DNA of 64,000 nucleotides from Cryobacterium sp. SO2 (GCF_026151165.2 NZ_CP117849.1:3100001-3164000); one strand, 5' to 3'; counted from the first letter of the stretch, positions 1-8,711 are shown. The notes: generated by a model not told the origin, from the letters alone. A program made the numbers and translations.

Positions 1-48
1 TGTGCATAACTCCTGCAATTCGTCCTCCGGGCGGGGTGGCGGTGCGGG

Positions 49-1020
49 TCAGCGGATGCGAGCGCGCACGGCGGTCGCCGCGCAGAGGATCACCGCGAAC
101 GCGCCGACGAGCACGATCAGGTCGAGCCTTTCGCCGAGGAGCAGCGTCGCCCAGACGATGGTGAGCACCGGCTGCACGAGCTGGATCTGGCTGATCCGGG
201 CGATCGGCCCGATGGCCAGACCCCGGTACCAGGCGAAGAAGCCCAGGAACATGCTCACCCCGGCCAGGTAGGCGAAGGCCAGCCAGGCCGGCGCATCCGC
301 CCGGGGCCAGCCGGACCCGAGACCCACCAGCATCAGCGGCAGCATCACCGGCAGCGCCACGAGCAGCGCCCAGCAGATGGTCTGCCAGGAGCCGAGTTCG
401 CGCGAGAGCAGCGCGCCCTCGCCGTATCCGACGGCCGCGAGCACCACGGCGCCCACCAAGAGGAGGTCGGCCGGGTGCAGGCTGCTCAGCCCGCCGGCGG
501 TGAGCGCCACGAAGCCGATCACGGCCGCCACCCCGAGGCCGCTGGCCAGCCAGAACCGCGCGGATGGCCGCTCCCGGGCGCGGAGCACCGCGACCACGGC
601 CGTGGCGGCGGGCAGCAACCCGATCACCACGGCGCCGTGCGCGGCCGGCACGCTCTGCAGCGCGTAAGACGTGAGGATCGGGAAGCCGGCGATGACCCCG
701 GCGGCCACGACGGCCAGGCGCAGCCACTGGCGGCCGCGCGGAAAACGCTGCCGCAGCCCGGCTAGCACGAGGGCGGCCAACAGGCCGGCCACGACGGCCC
801 GGCCGGCGCCGACGAACAGCGGGTCGAGCTGGCTCACGGCCACCCGGGTGAGCGGCAGAGTGAACGAGAACGCGAGCACGCCGAGGAAGCCGAAGACCAG
901 CCCGGCGGCGGCGGACCCGTGCGGTGCGGCGGCGGAGCGGACGGGTGAGCTCCCGGCGGCCGTCGCCGACCCCGATACCACTGGCGGGCCGGTCACGATA
1001 GCGCTATTCTCTAGTTTCAT
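49..1020 (-). CDS. EamA/DMT-family transporter
   Basis: A 323-residue integral membrane protein with about ten hydrophobic segments arranged as two EamA repeats, ending in the typical last segment after GERL and a short basic tail. Members of this drug/metabolite transporter family export small metabolites or amino acids; the substrate cannot be read from the sequence. It is divergent from a MocR regulator, and MocR proteins often control the gene beside them. I start it at ATG 1020, whose codon overlaps the MocR ATG on the other strand. An in-frame GTG at about 998 is an alternative, since the first 35 residues are polar and not conserved-looking. There is no Shine-Dalgarno before ATG 1020, but a TATCCT box sits 5 nt upstream on this strand, so the mRNA may be leaderless. 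Confidence 0.9.
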   Translation of the reverse strand: MKLENSAIVTGPPVVSGSATAAGSSPVRSAAAPHGSAAAGLVFGFLGVLAFSFTLPLTRVAVSQLDPLFVGAGRAVVAGLLAALVLAGLRQRFPRGRQWLRLAVVAAGVIAGFPILTSYALQSVPAAHGAVVIGLLPAATAVVAVLRARERPSARFWLASGLGVAAVIGFVALTAGGLSSLHPADLLLVGAVVLAAVGYGEGALLSRELGSWQTICWALLVALPVMLPLMLVGLGSGWPRADAPAWLAFAYLAGVSMFLGFFAWYRGLAIGPIARISQIQLVQPVLTIVWATLLLGERLDLIVLVGAFAVILCAATAVRARIR

Positions 1021-1031
1021 GAAAGAGGATA
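998..1031. promoter_or_regulatory. Overlapping divergent leaderless promoter/start region
   Basis: The two start codons share the CATG at 1018-1021, inside the 10-bp palindrome TTTCATGAAA. TATTCT at 1005-1010 (+) lies 8 nt before the MocR ATG, and TATCCT (1031 to 1026, -) lies 5 nt before the EamA ATG. A second perfect palindrome, ATAGCGCTAT, covers 998-1007. No -35 boxes are obvious. The promoter assignment is inference from box spacing. Confidence 0.45.
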
Positions 1032-2452
1032 GCACCCAGCAGAGTGGGATGGACGGCGAATCTGCCCACCTCGCCATCGAGCGTCGACTCCGGCACTTGG
1101 CCGCGACCCGGCCGGCCGGCGAACGACTGCCGTCCACCCGCACCCTCGTGCTCGAACACGCGGCCAGCCCGCTCACCGTGCAACGCGCGCTGCAGCGGCT
1201 GGTACTCGAGGGGCTCGTCGAGACCCGGCCGGGCACCGGCAGCTTCGTGGCCCGCCGGCACGGGGTGCACCGGGCCGACTTCGGCTGGCAGACCACGGCG
1301 CTGGGCACGGCCCGCACCGGCGCCGACTCGATCGGCGCCGCCCTGGCCAGCGCCGGCCCCGGGGTCATCTCGCTGCACTCCGGCTACCCGGCCGAGGAAC
1401 TCCTGCCCACCCGGCTCGTGCGCGCGGCACTGGTGCGGGCGGCCCGCACGAGCACCGCGGTCGAACGGGCTCCGTTGGCGGGGTTGCCCGAGCTGCTCAC
1501 CTGGTTCGCGGCGGAACTGGCGCCGGCCGGGGCCTCCGCCGTCGCCCCGCCCACGGCCGACGACGTGGTCATCACGCCGGGCGGCCAGAGCGCGTTGTCT
1601 TCGATCTTCCGGGCACTGGCCGCGCCGGGTGACGCCGTCGTGATGGAGTCCCCCACCTACTGGGGCGCCATGGCGGCGGCCCGCCAGGCCGGGCTGCGGG
1701 TGGTGCCGATCGCGCGCGGGGCCGCTGCGCCCGCCGCCGCCGACCTCGACGATGCCCTCGGTGCCAGCGGGGCCCGACTGTTTTATGCCCAACCGCACTT
1801 CGCCAATCCCACCGGCGCGCTCTGGAGCAGCGCCGAGCGCGCCGCGATCCTGGCCGTCGTCCGTGCGCGCGGCGTCTATCTCGTCGAGGACGACTGGGCG
1901 CATGACTTCGGCATCGACGCCGAGGTGGTGCCGCTCGCCGCCGACGACGCCAACGGCCACGTCGTCTACGTGCGCTCGCTCACCAAGAGCCTCTCCCCGG
2001 CCATCCGGGTGGGCGCCGTCGTGGCGCGCGGCCCGGCCCTGGCCCGCATCCAGGCCGACCGCACCGTGGATGACCTCTACGTCAGCGGCATCCTGCAGGC
2101 CGCCGCGGTCGACGTGCTCACCGATCCGGGTTGGCGCAGCCACCTCACCCGGTTGCGTGGTTCGCTGCGCGACCGCCGCGACGAGCTGGCGCGGCAGGTG
2201 CGCGGCCAGTTGGGGGCGGATGCCCTCGAGCTGGTTCCCCGGGGCGGCCTCAACCTGTGGGTGCGCACGGCTGACGGTGTCGACATGCCCGACCTCGCCC
2301 GCCGCAGCCGGGCGGCCGGGGTGCTGTTCTCCCCCGGCGACGACTGGTTCCCCGCCGAACCGACCGGCTCATTCCTGAGGCTGAACTACTCGCGGGCGCG
2401 CCCCGAGATCTTCGAGGATGCAGTGGCGACCATCGCGCGCCTGTTGCCCTGA
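1019..2452 (+). CDS. MocR-type GntR/aminotransferase transcription regulator
   Basis: A 477-residue protein with an N-terminal GntR-like winged helix (about residues 10-75) fused to a class I aminotransferase fold (about 110-475). The PLP-binding lysine is in the SLTKSLSP motif near residue 322, and the LVEDDWAHDF and PGGLNLW segments are typical of the fold. MocR proteins bind PLP or an amino compound and activate or repress neighbouring genes, so the divergent EamA exporter is the likely target. No Shine-Dalgarno precedes ATG 1019. ATG 1049 is an alternative start that would free the overlap with the EamA start, but the winged helix begins soon after it. Confidence 0.9.
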   Translation: MKEDSTQQSGMDGESAHLAIERRLRHLAATRPAGERLPSTRTLVLEHAASPLTVQRALQRLVLEGLVETRPGTGSFVARRHGVHRADFGWQTTALGTARTGADSIGAALASAGPGVISLHSGYPAEELLPTRLVRAALVRAARTSTAVERAPLAGLPELLTWFAAELAPAGASAVAPPTADDVVITPGGQSALSSIFRALAAPGDAVVMESPTYWGAMAAARQAGLRVVPIARGAAAPAAADLDDALGASGARLFYAQPHFANPTGALWSSAERAAILAVVRARGVYLVEDDWAHDFGIDAEVVPLAADDANGHVVYVRSLTKSLSPAIRVGAVVARGPALARIQADRTVDDLYVSGILQAAAVDVLTDPGWRSHLTRLRGSLRDRRDELARQVRGQLGADALELVPRGGLNLWVRTADGVDMPDLARRSRAAGVLFSPGDDWFPAEPTGSFLRLNYSRARPEIFEDAVATIARLLP

Positions 2453-2465
2453 GGACCGCCGGACC

Positions 2466-2669
2466 TCAGTGGCCCACCGGACCTGGCCGCAGGGGCATCC
2501 CCGCCGTCGATCCCCCCACGCCCAGCAGAGCCGGGCCGGGAGCCGCCGAACTGTAACCGACGACTCCCAGCACCACCGCGCCCAGAACGAGCAGAAACAC
2601 CACGAACATCGACAGCACGGTCTCAGCCTTCACCGGCCCACCCGTCCGCCCCACACCATCAGTCCCCAT
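2466..2669 (-). CDS. Small single-pass membrane protein, unknown
   Basis: A 67-residue protein with one hydrophobic segment (AETVLSMFVVFLLVLGAVVL and following residues) and a Gly/Pro-rich C-terminal tail. It is not recognised. ATG 2669 is preferred because the upstream in-frame extension is Cys/Arg-rich and coincides with the promoter area of the divergent gene at 2761. It is convergent with the MocR gene, 13 nt away. The hydrophobic helix is the main sign that this frame is real. Confidence 0.5.
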   Translation of the reverse strand: MGTDGVGRTGGPVKAETVLSMFVVFLLVLGAVVLGVVGYSSAAPGPALLGVGGSTAGMPLRPGPVGH

Positions 2670-2760
2670 ACCTTCAAGTGTCCGGCACCGGCAGAAACGT
2701 CTCAGCGTGCCGACGGCGATGCCGGAATTCCCTACAATCGATGCAGGGGAGAAAATCCGG

Positions 2761-3081
2761 ATGAGAAACAAGAAGAACGACGAACCGCGCGACGAGTTCG
2801 ATCACATCATGATCCCGGCGTTCATCGCGCGTCCATTCGAGCGCCTCGGCAGCCGTCCGCTCCCGGCCGCTCCGTCCGGTCGGCCCGACAACGCGTCCAA
2901 CGCCGCCTCCAGCTCTGCGCCCACCGACCAGCGCTCCGCCGATGCGCCCGACGGCGCGGATGCGGACGCCACTGATGCCGAGCAGCCGGCGCCCCGCGCC
3001 TGGTGGGCCGGCTACCGCGGCAAGATGCTGCTCTACGGGGCGGGCACCCTCGTCATGGTCTTCCTGCAGTCACGCGGCTGA
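2761..3081 (+). CDS. Hypothetical protein with C-terminal hydrophobic anchor
   Basis: A 106-residue protein: charged N-terminus, Pro/Ala/Asp-rich middle (about 40-85) and a short hydrophobic stretch, MLLYGAGTLVMVFL, at the very end. ATG 2761 is chosen because a strong Shine-Dalgarno (AGGGGAGA) lies about 8 nt upstream. No family is recognised. Its last 12 nt overlap the 3' end of the convergent MarR gene. Confidence 0.6.
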   Translation: MRNKKNDEPRDEFDHIMIPAFIARPFERLGSRPLPAAPSGRPDNASNAASSSAPTDQRSADAPDGADADATDAEQPAPRAWWAGYRGKMLLYGAGTLVMVFLQSRG

Positions 3082-3522
3082 CGTCCCGAGCATCCGCTCG
3101 AGCAGCAGGCGTAGCCGCCGCTGGTCGACGGCGCCGAGCGCATCCGTCATCGGCGCCAGCGACCGCAGCACCTCGCCGTAGAGTCGCTCGGTCAACTCCG
3201 CACCGTCCGCGCTGAGGAACACGTCCACGGCCCGGCCGTCCTGCGGACTGGCGGCCCGTTCGAGCAGGCCCCGCTTTTCGGCCCTGTCGACGAGACCGGT
3301 CATGGTGGATTTTTCCAGACCGAGATAGTCCGCGAGCCCGGCCATCCGCAGCCGACGGTCGCGCAGGATGGCGAGCACCCGTAGTTGGGTGAGTGAGAGG
3401 TCGTTCTCGGCGGCCACCCGGTTGAGCACGGCCATCGTCGTGAAGGCCGCCTGCACGAGCGCATCGACGAGCCCGTCCTGCTCGGTGGGGTCGGCCTGCC
3501 CGGTCTGCCGCGGTGTCTGCAT
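3070..3522 (-). CDS. MarR-family transcriptional regulator
   Basis: A 150-residue winged-helix regulator. The core reads LSLTQLRVLAILRD, then the recognition helix LEKSTMTGLVDRAEKRGLLE, then the wing with DGRAVDVFLS, all standard MarR features. MarR dimers repress a divergent gene until a ligand or oxidant releases them. The gene is divergent from an NAD(P)-dependent oxidoreductase at 3612, and two palindromic candidate operators lie between them. A TAGGCT box exactly 6 nt before ATG 3522 suggests a leaderless, probably autoregulated transcript. Confidence 0.92.
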   Translation of the reverse strand: MQTPRQTGQADPTEQDGLVDALVQAAFTTMAVLNRVAAENDLSLTQLRVLAILRDRRLRMAGLADYLGLEKSTMTGLVDRAEKRGLLERAASPQDGRAVDVFLSADGAELTERLYGEVLRSLAPMTDALGAVDQRRLRLLLERMLGTSAA

Positions 3523-3528
3523 GCTCGA

Positions 3529-3534
3529 AGCCTA
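3529..3534 (-). promoter_or_regulatory. Leaderless -10 box of the marR-like gene
   Basis: TAGGCT on the minus strand, six bases before ATG 3522; one of ten such TANNNT-N6-start cases in the window. Inference from spacing. Confidence 0.45.
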
Positions 3535-3543
3535 GTTGACTCG

Positions 3544-3581
3544 GTTCGTAGTACCAACTACATTTAGTTCGTGTTACCAAC
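3544..3581. promoter_or_regulatory. Tandem MarR operator candidates
   Basis: Two 15-bp palindromes, GTTCGTAGTACCAAC (3544-3558) and GTTCGTGTTACCAAC (3567-3581), fit GTTNGTNNTACNAAC, with centres 23 bp apart. The first is perfectly symmetrical apart from its N positions. They lie in the 89-bp gap between the divergent MarR gene and the oxidoreductase, where autorepressing MarR dimers usually bind. Confidence 0.65.
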
Positions 3582-3611
3582 CAATCACGTCAACCGCATC
3601 AGGAGATTCCC

Positions 3612-4571
3612 ATGAAAGCCGCCGTCGTCAGTTCCTTCGACACCGCACCCCGCTACCAGGAGGTGCCCACCCCGGATGCCGTCGGCGGCACCGGCATGGT
3701 GGTGGATGTGCTCGCCGCCGGCCTGCACCCCCGGGTTCGGTCCCAGGCCGACGGGTCGCACTACACGAGCACGGCCGAACTGCCGCTGGTGCCCGGCATC
3801 GACGGCGTGGGCCGCGGCCCCGACGGCGTGCTGCGTTACTTCGTGCTTCCCGACACCACCCTGGGCTCGATGGCCGAGCAGACCGTCATCGACATCCGTC
3901 GCAGCATCGTCCTGCCCGACGGCAGCGACCCCATCGCGGTCGCCGCGGCGATGAATCCGGCCATGTCGTCCTGGCTCGCCCTGCGCCGGCGAATGCAGTT
4001 CCCGGTCGGCGCGAGCGTGCTGGTGCTCGGAGCCACGGGCAGTGCCGGCCAGATGGCCGTGCAGATCACGAAGCGGTTCGGCGCCGACCAGATCATCGCG
4101 GCCGGGCGCGACGCGGGCAGGCTGGCCGGCCTACCCGCCCTGGGCGCAACCCGGACCGTGTCGCTGGAGGGAGACGCCGAGGCCGTCGCCGAGCGGATCG
4201 GCCGGGCCGCCGCCGACGTGGACGTCGTGATCGATTACCTGTGGGGGCCGCCCACCGCCGCCGCCATGACCGCCATGGTCACCCGGCGTGCCGATCACGG
4301 CCGGCCGCTGACCTGGATCGAGATCGGCTCCGTCGCCGGCGCCGACGCGTCGATCCCCTCGGCCGCGCTGCGCTCCGTTCCCCTGCAGATCATCGGCAGC
4401 GGCCAGGGCTCGGTCAGCAACCGGGGCATTCTCACCGAGCTGCCCGCCCTCGTCGAGGCGCTGGCCGGCGGGAGCTTCGACATCGACGCGCGCACGGTGC
4501 CGCTCGCCGACGTCGAGCAGGCCTGGGCGGATGCCGCGCACACGGCCCAGCGCATCGTTCTCGTGCCCTAG
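3612..4571 (+). CDS. Zinc-free MDR-family NAD(P)-dependent oxidoreductase
   Basis: A 319-residue medium-chain dehydrogenase/reductase of the quinone-oxidoreductase type. The nucleotide-binding loop GATGSAG is at residues 140-146, and the structural and catalytic zinc ligands of alcohol dehydrogenases are absent. It probably reduces a quinone, enone or other electrophile with NAD(P)H. An AGGAG Shine-Dalgarno precedes ATG 3612. It is divergent from the MarR gene, and the two palindromes between them make it the likely regulated target. Confidence 0.9.
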   Translation: MKAAVVSSFDTAPRYQEVPTPDAVGGTGMVVDVLAAGLHPRVRSQADGSHYTSTAELPLVPGIDGVGRGPDGVLRYFVLPDTTLGSMAEQTVIDIRRSIVLPDGSDPIAVAAAMNPAMSSWLALRRRMQFPVGASVLVLGATGSAGQMAVQITKRFGADQIIAAGRDAGRLAGLPALGATRTVSLEGDAEAVAERIGRAAADVDVVIDYLWGPPTAAAMTAMVTRRADHGRPLTWIEIGSVAGADASIPSAALRSVPLQIIGSGQGSVSNRGILTELPALVEALAGGSFDIDARTVPLADVEQAWADAAHTAQRIVLVP

Positions 4572-4696
4572 CGTCTACGCCGCACGCAGTAGGCGGGTTC
4601 ATCCGTGGGGAGGATGCCCCACGCGGGCCGGTCCACAACGATGGAATCACCGACCTCGATCCCGGGTTCGGGCGCCGCCCGTCGAGAGGACCGATC

Positions 4697-4894
4697 ATGA
4701 CCACCATTCTTCGCACCAGTCCCGCCCAGCGGTCGCTGCATCCCATCGTCATGACCGCGACTCTCGTCGCCGTGCCGGAGGGGGCGCACGGGCCGGCGGA
4801 TCTGCCCGTCACCGTCGATCGCGCCCCGGCGCACTCGCGCGACTCGATTGCGCTCTGGGCGGCGCAGCCTGCCGGGGTCGGCCGAGCCGCCTGA
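4697..4894 (+). CDS. Small hypothetical protein
   Basis: A 65-residue frame with GAGAGGA 6 nt before ATG 4697. The product is Ala/Pro-rich with no domain I recognise and no membrane helix. It ends 2 nt before the stop of the convergent small membrane protein. The ribosome-binding site and position support it; composition alone does not exclude a chance frame. Confidence 0.4.
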   Translation: MTTILRTSPAQRSLHPIVMTATLVAVPEGAHGPADLPVTVDRAPAHSRDSIALWAAQPAGVGRAA

Positions 4895-4896
4895 CC

Positions 4897-5097
4897 TCAG
4901 GCCCCCATCAGCAGCAACGCGTTGTAGACGACGTAGGCCGGCCACACGATGGCCTGGAGCAGCCCCAGGATGACGGCCCAGAACGAGCCGTCAGAGACCG
5001 AGATGAAGTAGATGGCCGCTCCGACATAGGCCAGCAGGAAGAAGAATCCCCACGACCCGTCCCGCACGATCACCCGGCCCCGACCATCCGTCGCCAT
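4897..5097 (-). CDS. Small two-helix membrane protein, unknown
   Basis: A 66-residue protein with two hydrophobic segments (WGFFFLLAYVGAAIYFI and FWAVILGLLQAIVWPAYVVY). ATG 5097 is chosen over the upstream frame because GGAGGAGG lies 6 nt before it. It resembles the small two-helix proteins common in actinobacteria; no function can be assigned. Confidence 0.7.
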   Translation of the reverse strand: MATDGRGRVIVRDGSWGFFFLLAYVGAAIYFISVSDGSFWAVILGLLQAIVWPAYVVYNALLLMGA

Positions 5098-5201
5098 CAG
5101 ATCCTCCTCCACCGACTTCGCGGAACCCGCCATTGGCACACAGGCTAGTCGCGGTGGCCGCCGAGCGAAACCGCTGGTCCCGGCGCCGCCCAGAGGCCCG
5201 A

Positions 5202-5861
5202 TCAGGAGTGGATGCCTGCCTGCACGGCGAGGGACACCAGCTGGGCCCGGTTCTGGGTGCCCGACTTCATCATGGCCCGGTTGGCGTGCGTCTTCACGGT
5301 GAACGGCGACACGAAGATGCGTGCGGCGATGTCGGCATTGTCCAGGCCCTCGACGATCAGCGTCACGACCTCCCGTTCCCGCTGGGTGAGCTCCACGAAA
5401 CGCGCCACGGCAGCCGGGTCGCTGGGCATCGCGACGGGCAGGGAGACATGCTCGACCAGTGCATTCACCGCGGCAGACGACAACGCATGATCACCGCCGG
5501 CCACCGCCAGGATCCCCTCGGTCAGCTCTGTGCGGCTGGCCCCCTTGCCGAGAAAGCCGTCCGCTCCGGCCCGGAGCGCGGTGAGCACGTATTCGTCCTG
5601 CTCGAAGGTGGTCAGGATCAGGATGCGCACGACGCTCGACGGGTACACCGCGCGGATCCGGCGGGTCGTTTCGACCCCGTCGATGCCGGGCATGCGGATG
5701 TCCAGCAGGACCACGTCCACCGCGTCGGGATCGAGGAGCCCGATGGCCGCGAGACCATCACCGACCTCCGCCACCACCGAAAGCTCCGGATGCGCGTCGA
5801 TCATGGTGCGCAACCCGGCCCTGATCATCTCCTGATCGTCGACGATCATCACCCGGATCAT
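5202..5861 (-). CDS. NarL/LuxR-type response regulator
   Basis: A 219-residue regulator: receiver domain with acidic pocket VDD and phospho-acceptor Asp54 (VVLLDIRMPG), then a LuxR-type helix-turn-helix starting LTQREREVVTLIVEGLDNAD. It is the partner of the kinase just upstream; the kinase TGA overlaps this ATG (ATGA), so translation is coupled. Start 5861 is where the receiver begins; the track frame upstream is kinase coding sequence in another frame. Targets are unknown. Confidence 0.93.
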   Translation of the reverse strand: MIRVMIVDDQEMIRAGLRTMIDAHPELSVVAEVGDGLAAIGLLDPDAVDVVLLDIRMPGIDGVETTRRIRAVYPSSVVRILILTTFEQDEYVLTALRAGADGFLGKGASRTELTEGILAVAGGDHALSSAAVNALVEHVSLPVAMPSDPAAVARFVELTQREREVVTLIVEGLDNADIAARIFVSPFTVKTHANRAMMKSGTQNRAQLVSLAVQAGIHS

Positions 5862-7057
5862 GCGTTCCCTCCATTCGACGGCAGGGTCGCCGTCATCCAA
5901 AACAAGCTCTCGTCACTCTGCACATCCACCCGGCCGCCGATGGAAGCGGCGCGCTCCTGCATGCCCACGAGCCCGTGCCCGCCGCCGAGGGCGGAACCGG
6001 TCGCGCCGGGGCGTCGCATGTTGACCACCTCAATGATCAGCGCTCCGGGGTCCGTGGTCCCCAGCCGCACCGACACCGTCCCTGTGCCGTGCTTGTGGGC
6101 GTTGGTCAGGGCTTCCTGGGTGATCCGGTACGCGGCCGCGCTCACCTGTGGTGGCAACGGGAGCGACAGGTCTCCCAGTGTGGCCTCCACCGTGAGGCCG
6201 GCCTGCCGGTAGGACTCGATGAGCGCGGGAATCCGGCCGTGTTCGGGGGTGGGGGCGAGGTCGTCGGCCTCGCTGCCGACCCGCAGAATCCGCAGGATCT
6301 GTTGGGTTTCCCGCAGCACGGCCTGAACGCTACGCTGCGCGGCGGCGAGATCGGCCCGGCTGGCCTGGGCCTCCGGCGGCAGATGCACCTCGGCCGCGCC
6401 CAGGTGCATGTTCACGACCGCGATCTCATGGCCGATGCTGTCGTGCAGGTCGCGGGCGATCCGCAGACGTTCCTCGGCGACGCTGCGGTCCACGGCCGCC
6501 GCCCGGGTGGCGATGGCGTCGGCGGTGCGGCGTTCCAGTTCGCGCCAGTACCGCCGGGATTCGCGCACCGCGCTGCCCGCCGCGGCCGTGGCGGCGGCCG
6601 CGAACCCGGCCACGGATGCCTCGGCGTTGACGGCTGGATTCAGCGTGCCCGACACTATCCAGACCGACGCCAGGTTCGCCGCGGCGATGACGGCGCCGGT
6701 CAGGAACCCCGACAGCCCCCGGAGAGTGAGCAGGAACGCGGCGAAGCAGGCGATCGACCAGTTCGAGATCGGTGCCCAGCCCAGGATCGCGGCGACGAGC
6801 GGGGCCGCGGCGACGAGCGCCAGGGCCGGGTAGGGAAACCGGTAGATGAGGCCGACGCCGGCGCTCATGGTGATGACCGCGACGACTCCGCCGAGCGGGA
6901 AGCCCGCCTGCACCACCATGACCAGCTCGACGAGGATGGCCAGACCCATGATGACGGTGGTGACGATCTGGAGAACAGCGCCGCCCCGTGCTCCCATGGG
7001 CCTCCGCGGCGCGCGCGGCAGGCGCGGGGCGCGGATCTGGTGGGGCTGGCGGGTCAC
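5858..7057 (-). CDS. HisKA_3-type sensor histidine kinase
   Basis: A 399-residue kinase: about five N-terminal membrane segments (residues 25-150), a HisKA_3 dimerisation helix with phospho-acceptor His in ARDLHDSIGHEIAVV, and a HATPase_c domain (AYRITQEALTNAHKHG, then GGGHGLVGMQER). This is the NarX/DesK-like class that pairs with LuxR-type regulators, as here. GTG 7057 is chosen because GGGAGG lies 8 nt upstream; the in-frame codons beyond it are non-coding in character. No periplasmic ligand domain is evident. Confidence 0.9.
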   Translation of the reverse strand: MTRQPHQIRAPRLPRAPRRPMGARGGAVLQIVTTVIMGLAILVELVMVVQAGFPLGGVVAVITMSAGVGLIYRFPYPALALVAAAPLVAAILGWAPISNWSIACFAAFLLTLRGLSGFLTGAVIAAANLASVWIVSGTLNPAVNAEASVAGFAAAATAAAGSAVRESRRYWRELERRTADAIATRAAAVDRSVAEERLRIARDLHDSIGHEIAVVNMHLGAAEVHLPPEAQASRADLAAAQRSVQAVLRETQQILRILRVGSEADDLAPTPEHGRIPALIESYRQAGLTVEATLGDLSLPLPPQVSAAAYRITQEALTNAHKHGTGTVSVRLGTTDPGALIIEVVNMRRPGATGSALGGGHGLVGMQERAASIGGRVDVQSDESLFWMTATLPSNGGNA

Positions 7058-7234
7058 GTGCTTATCCTCCCAGCCCCCGGGCGCGCCCGGGTACTGCCGC
7101 TGGAGTAGTCCGGCACCGTCCGGCTGCACGACGGCACCCGCCCGCCGGTCGGCGAGGATGGGCCTCACATCGACGAAACCGCCCGTCGACGGCGGCTCCC
7201 GATGACCACACGACTCGAAAGGGCAGTACCCCAG

Positions 7235-7765
7235 ATGAACGACACCGCACCCGGCGACAGCCACTTCGTGGCCTACGAGTACCGCACGATCCGGGTGCCC
7301 GTCGGCCGGGAGTCGCTGTTCAGCGACAGCTTCGGCAACTTCGGCTGGCTCCTCGAGTCCACCGGAACCAGCCTGCCCGGCACCCCCACGGTGACCCTGG
7401 CGTTCAAGCGCGACCGGGGCATCAAGAACCGCGTGTTGGTCACCGAGCTGCAGAGCCGCAGCGAGGCAGCACTGACCACGATCACGGCGCTCGAACGCTC
7501 CAGCACCCGGGCCGCCCTGATGATCTCGCTCACCGCGGGCATCCTCGGCTGCGCGTTCCTGGCCGGCTCGGTCTTCACCCTCCAGGCCGGGCTTCTCCTC
7601 GTCTCGATTCCGCTCGGCGTGATCGGGCTGGCCGGCTGGCTGGCCGGCTTCCTGTCGCACTCGAGGGTGCTGGCGCACCGCACCAGGCATGCCGCCCCGC
7701 TCATCGAGGAGCAGTACACCCTGCTGGCGCTCAGCGGCGAACAGGCCAGCCATCTGCTGTCCTGA
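7235..7765 (+). CDS. Membrane protein, unknown
   Basis: A 176-residue protein: soluble N-terminal half, two adjacent membrane helices (about residues 98-150), and a short C-terminal tail. ATG 7235 follows a GAAAGGG about 11 nt upstream; ATG 7202 in the same frame is possible but lacks a ribosome-binding site. It is divergent from the two-component operon. No family is recognised. Confidence 0.65.
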   Translation: MNDTAPGDSHFVAYEYRTIRVPVGRESLFSDSFGNFGWLLESTGTSLPGTPTVTLAFKRDRGIKNRVLVTELQSRSEAALTTITALERSSTRAALMISLTAGILGCAFLAGSVFTLQAGLLLVSIPLGVIGLAGWLAGFLSHSRVLAHRTRHAAPLIEEQYTLLALSGEQASHLLS

Positions 7766-7823
7766 CCGGCGGATGCCGCGGCGCGTGCTGGCATCCGCGG
7801 CCGCAGCCGACAAGGATGGGGCC

Positions 7824-8711
7824 ATGGTCGTCACGCTCGCCGCCGTCGCCCGGGATCTCTATGGACTCGACCCCGCCGAGTTCACGGCCGCCCGCAACAC
7901 CAGGGCGCGGGAGCTGAAGCCCTCCGACCCGGCGCTGGCGGCGCAGGTCGCCGCGCTGCACAAGCCCTCCCCCGCTGCGTGGGCGGTGAACCTCGTCGCG
8001 CGGGAACGCACCGGCGGGCTCGAGGCGCTCCTGCTCCTCGGCGAACGGATGCGCACGGCCCAGGAGCAGTTCGACCGGGCCGCGCTCGGGCAACTCGGCA
8101 CGGAGCGCCGGGCCGCGGTCGCCGCGCTCGCCAGGGCGGGCGGAGACCTCGCCGCCGACCGGGGGCATCCGCTCACGGCACCCGTGCTCGGCGAGGTGGA
8201 GCAGACGCTGCAGGCCGGCACCTCGGATCCCGCCGCCGCGGCCGCGGTCAGCAGCGGCCTGCTGGTGCGGGCCCTCCGTGCCGTCGGCTTCGAGCCCGTC
8301 GACCTGGACGGCGCCGTCGCCGTGCCCGGCGCGGCCCCTGCAGCGGCGCCCCCGAGCCACGCCGGCGCCGCCGAGCCGCCGTCTCCCGTGCACCTCGCCG
8401 CCGTGCGCCGCCGCAAGGAAGCCGCCCAGGAGGCCGAGGTGCGGGAACGCGAGGCGGAGGCCGCCACGGCGGAGCTTGAGGCCCTCGACCGCCGGGCTCA
8501 GCGGTTGCGGCCGCGCCGCACGAGTCTCGAGGCGGAGGTGGCGGACCTGCGGGACCAGCTGGGCACGGCCGAGCAGGCGCTCGCTGCCGTGCACGACGAG
8601 GACGGCGCCCTGGCCGATGCCCGCACGCGAGCACAGCGGAACGTCGAAGAGACAGGCCGGCAAGCCCGCGAGGCCAGACGGGACGCCGACGCTCTCACGA
8701 CGCCACGATGA
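7824..8711 (+). CDS. Ala/Glu-rich coiled-coil protein, unknown
   Basis: A 295-residue cytoplasmic protein. The N-terminal 170 residues are helical with a conserved-looking LHKPSPAAWAVNLVAR segment; the C-terminal third (about 190-290) is rich in Glu, Ala and Arg with heptad-like spacing, suggesting a long coiled coil. AAGGATGGGG precedes ATG 7824. Proteins of this layout occur in other actinobacteria as uncharacterised hypotheticals; no function is inferred. Confidence 0.7.
   Translation: MVVTLAAVARDLYGLDPAEFTAARNTRARELKPSDPALAAQVAALHKPSPAAWAVNLVARERTGGLEALLLLGERMRTAQEQFDRAALGQLGTERRAAVAALARAGGDLAADRGHPLTAPVLGEVEQTLQAGTSDPAAAAAVSSGLLVRALRAVGFEPVDLDGAVAVPGAAPAAAPPSHAGAAEPPSPVHLAAVRRRKEAAQEAEVREREAEAATAELEALDRRAQRLRPRRTSLEAEVADLRDQLGTAEQALAAVHDEDGALADARTRAQRNVEETGRQAREARRDADALTTPR

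Noticed and set aside
3536..4894. Long 452-residue frame overlapping the MDR oxidoreductase
   Set aside because: Arg/His/Pro-rich shadow of the real gene at 3612-4571 in another frame; only its last 65 codons, with their own ribosome-binding site, are kept.
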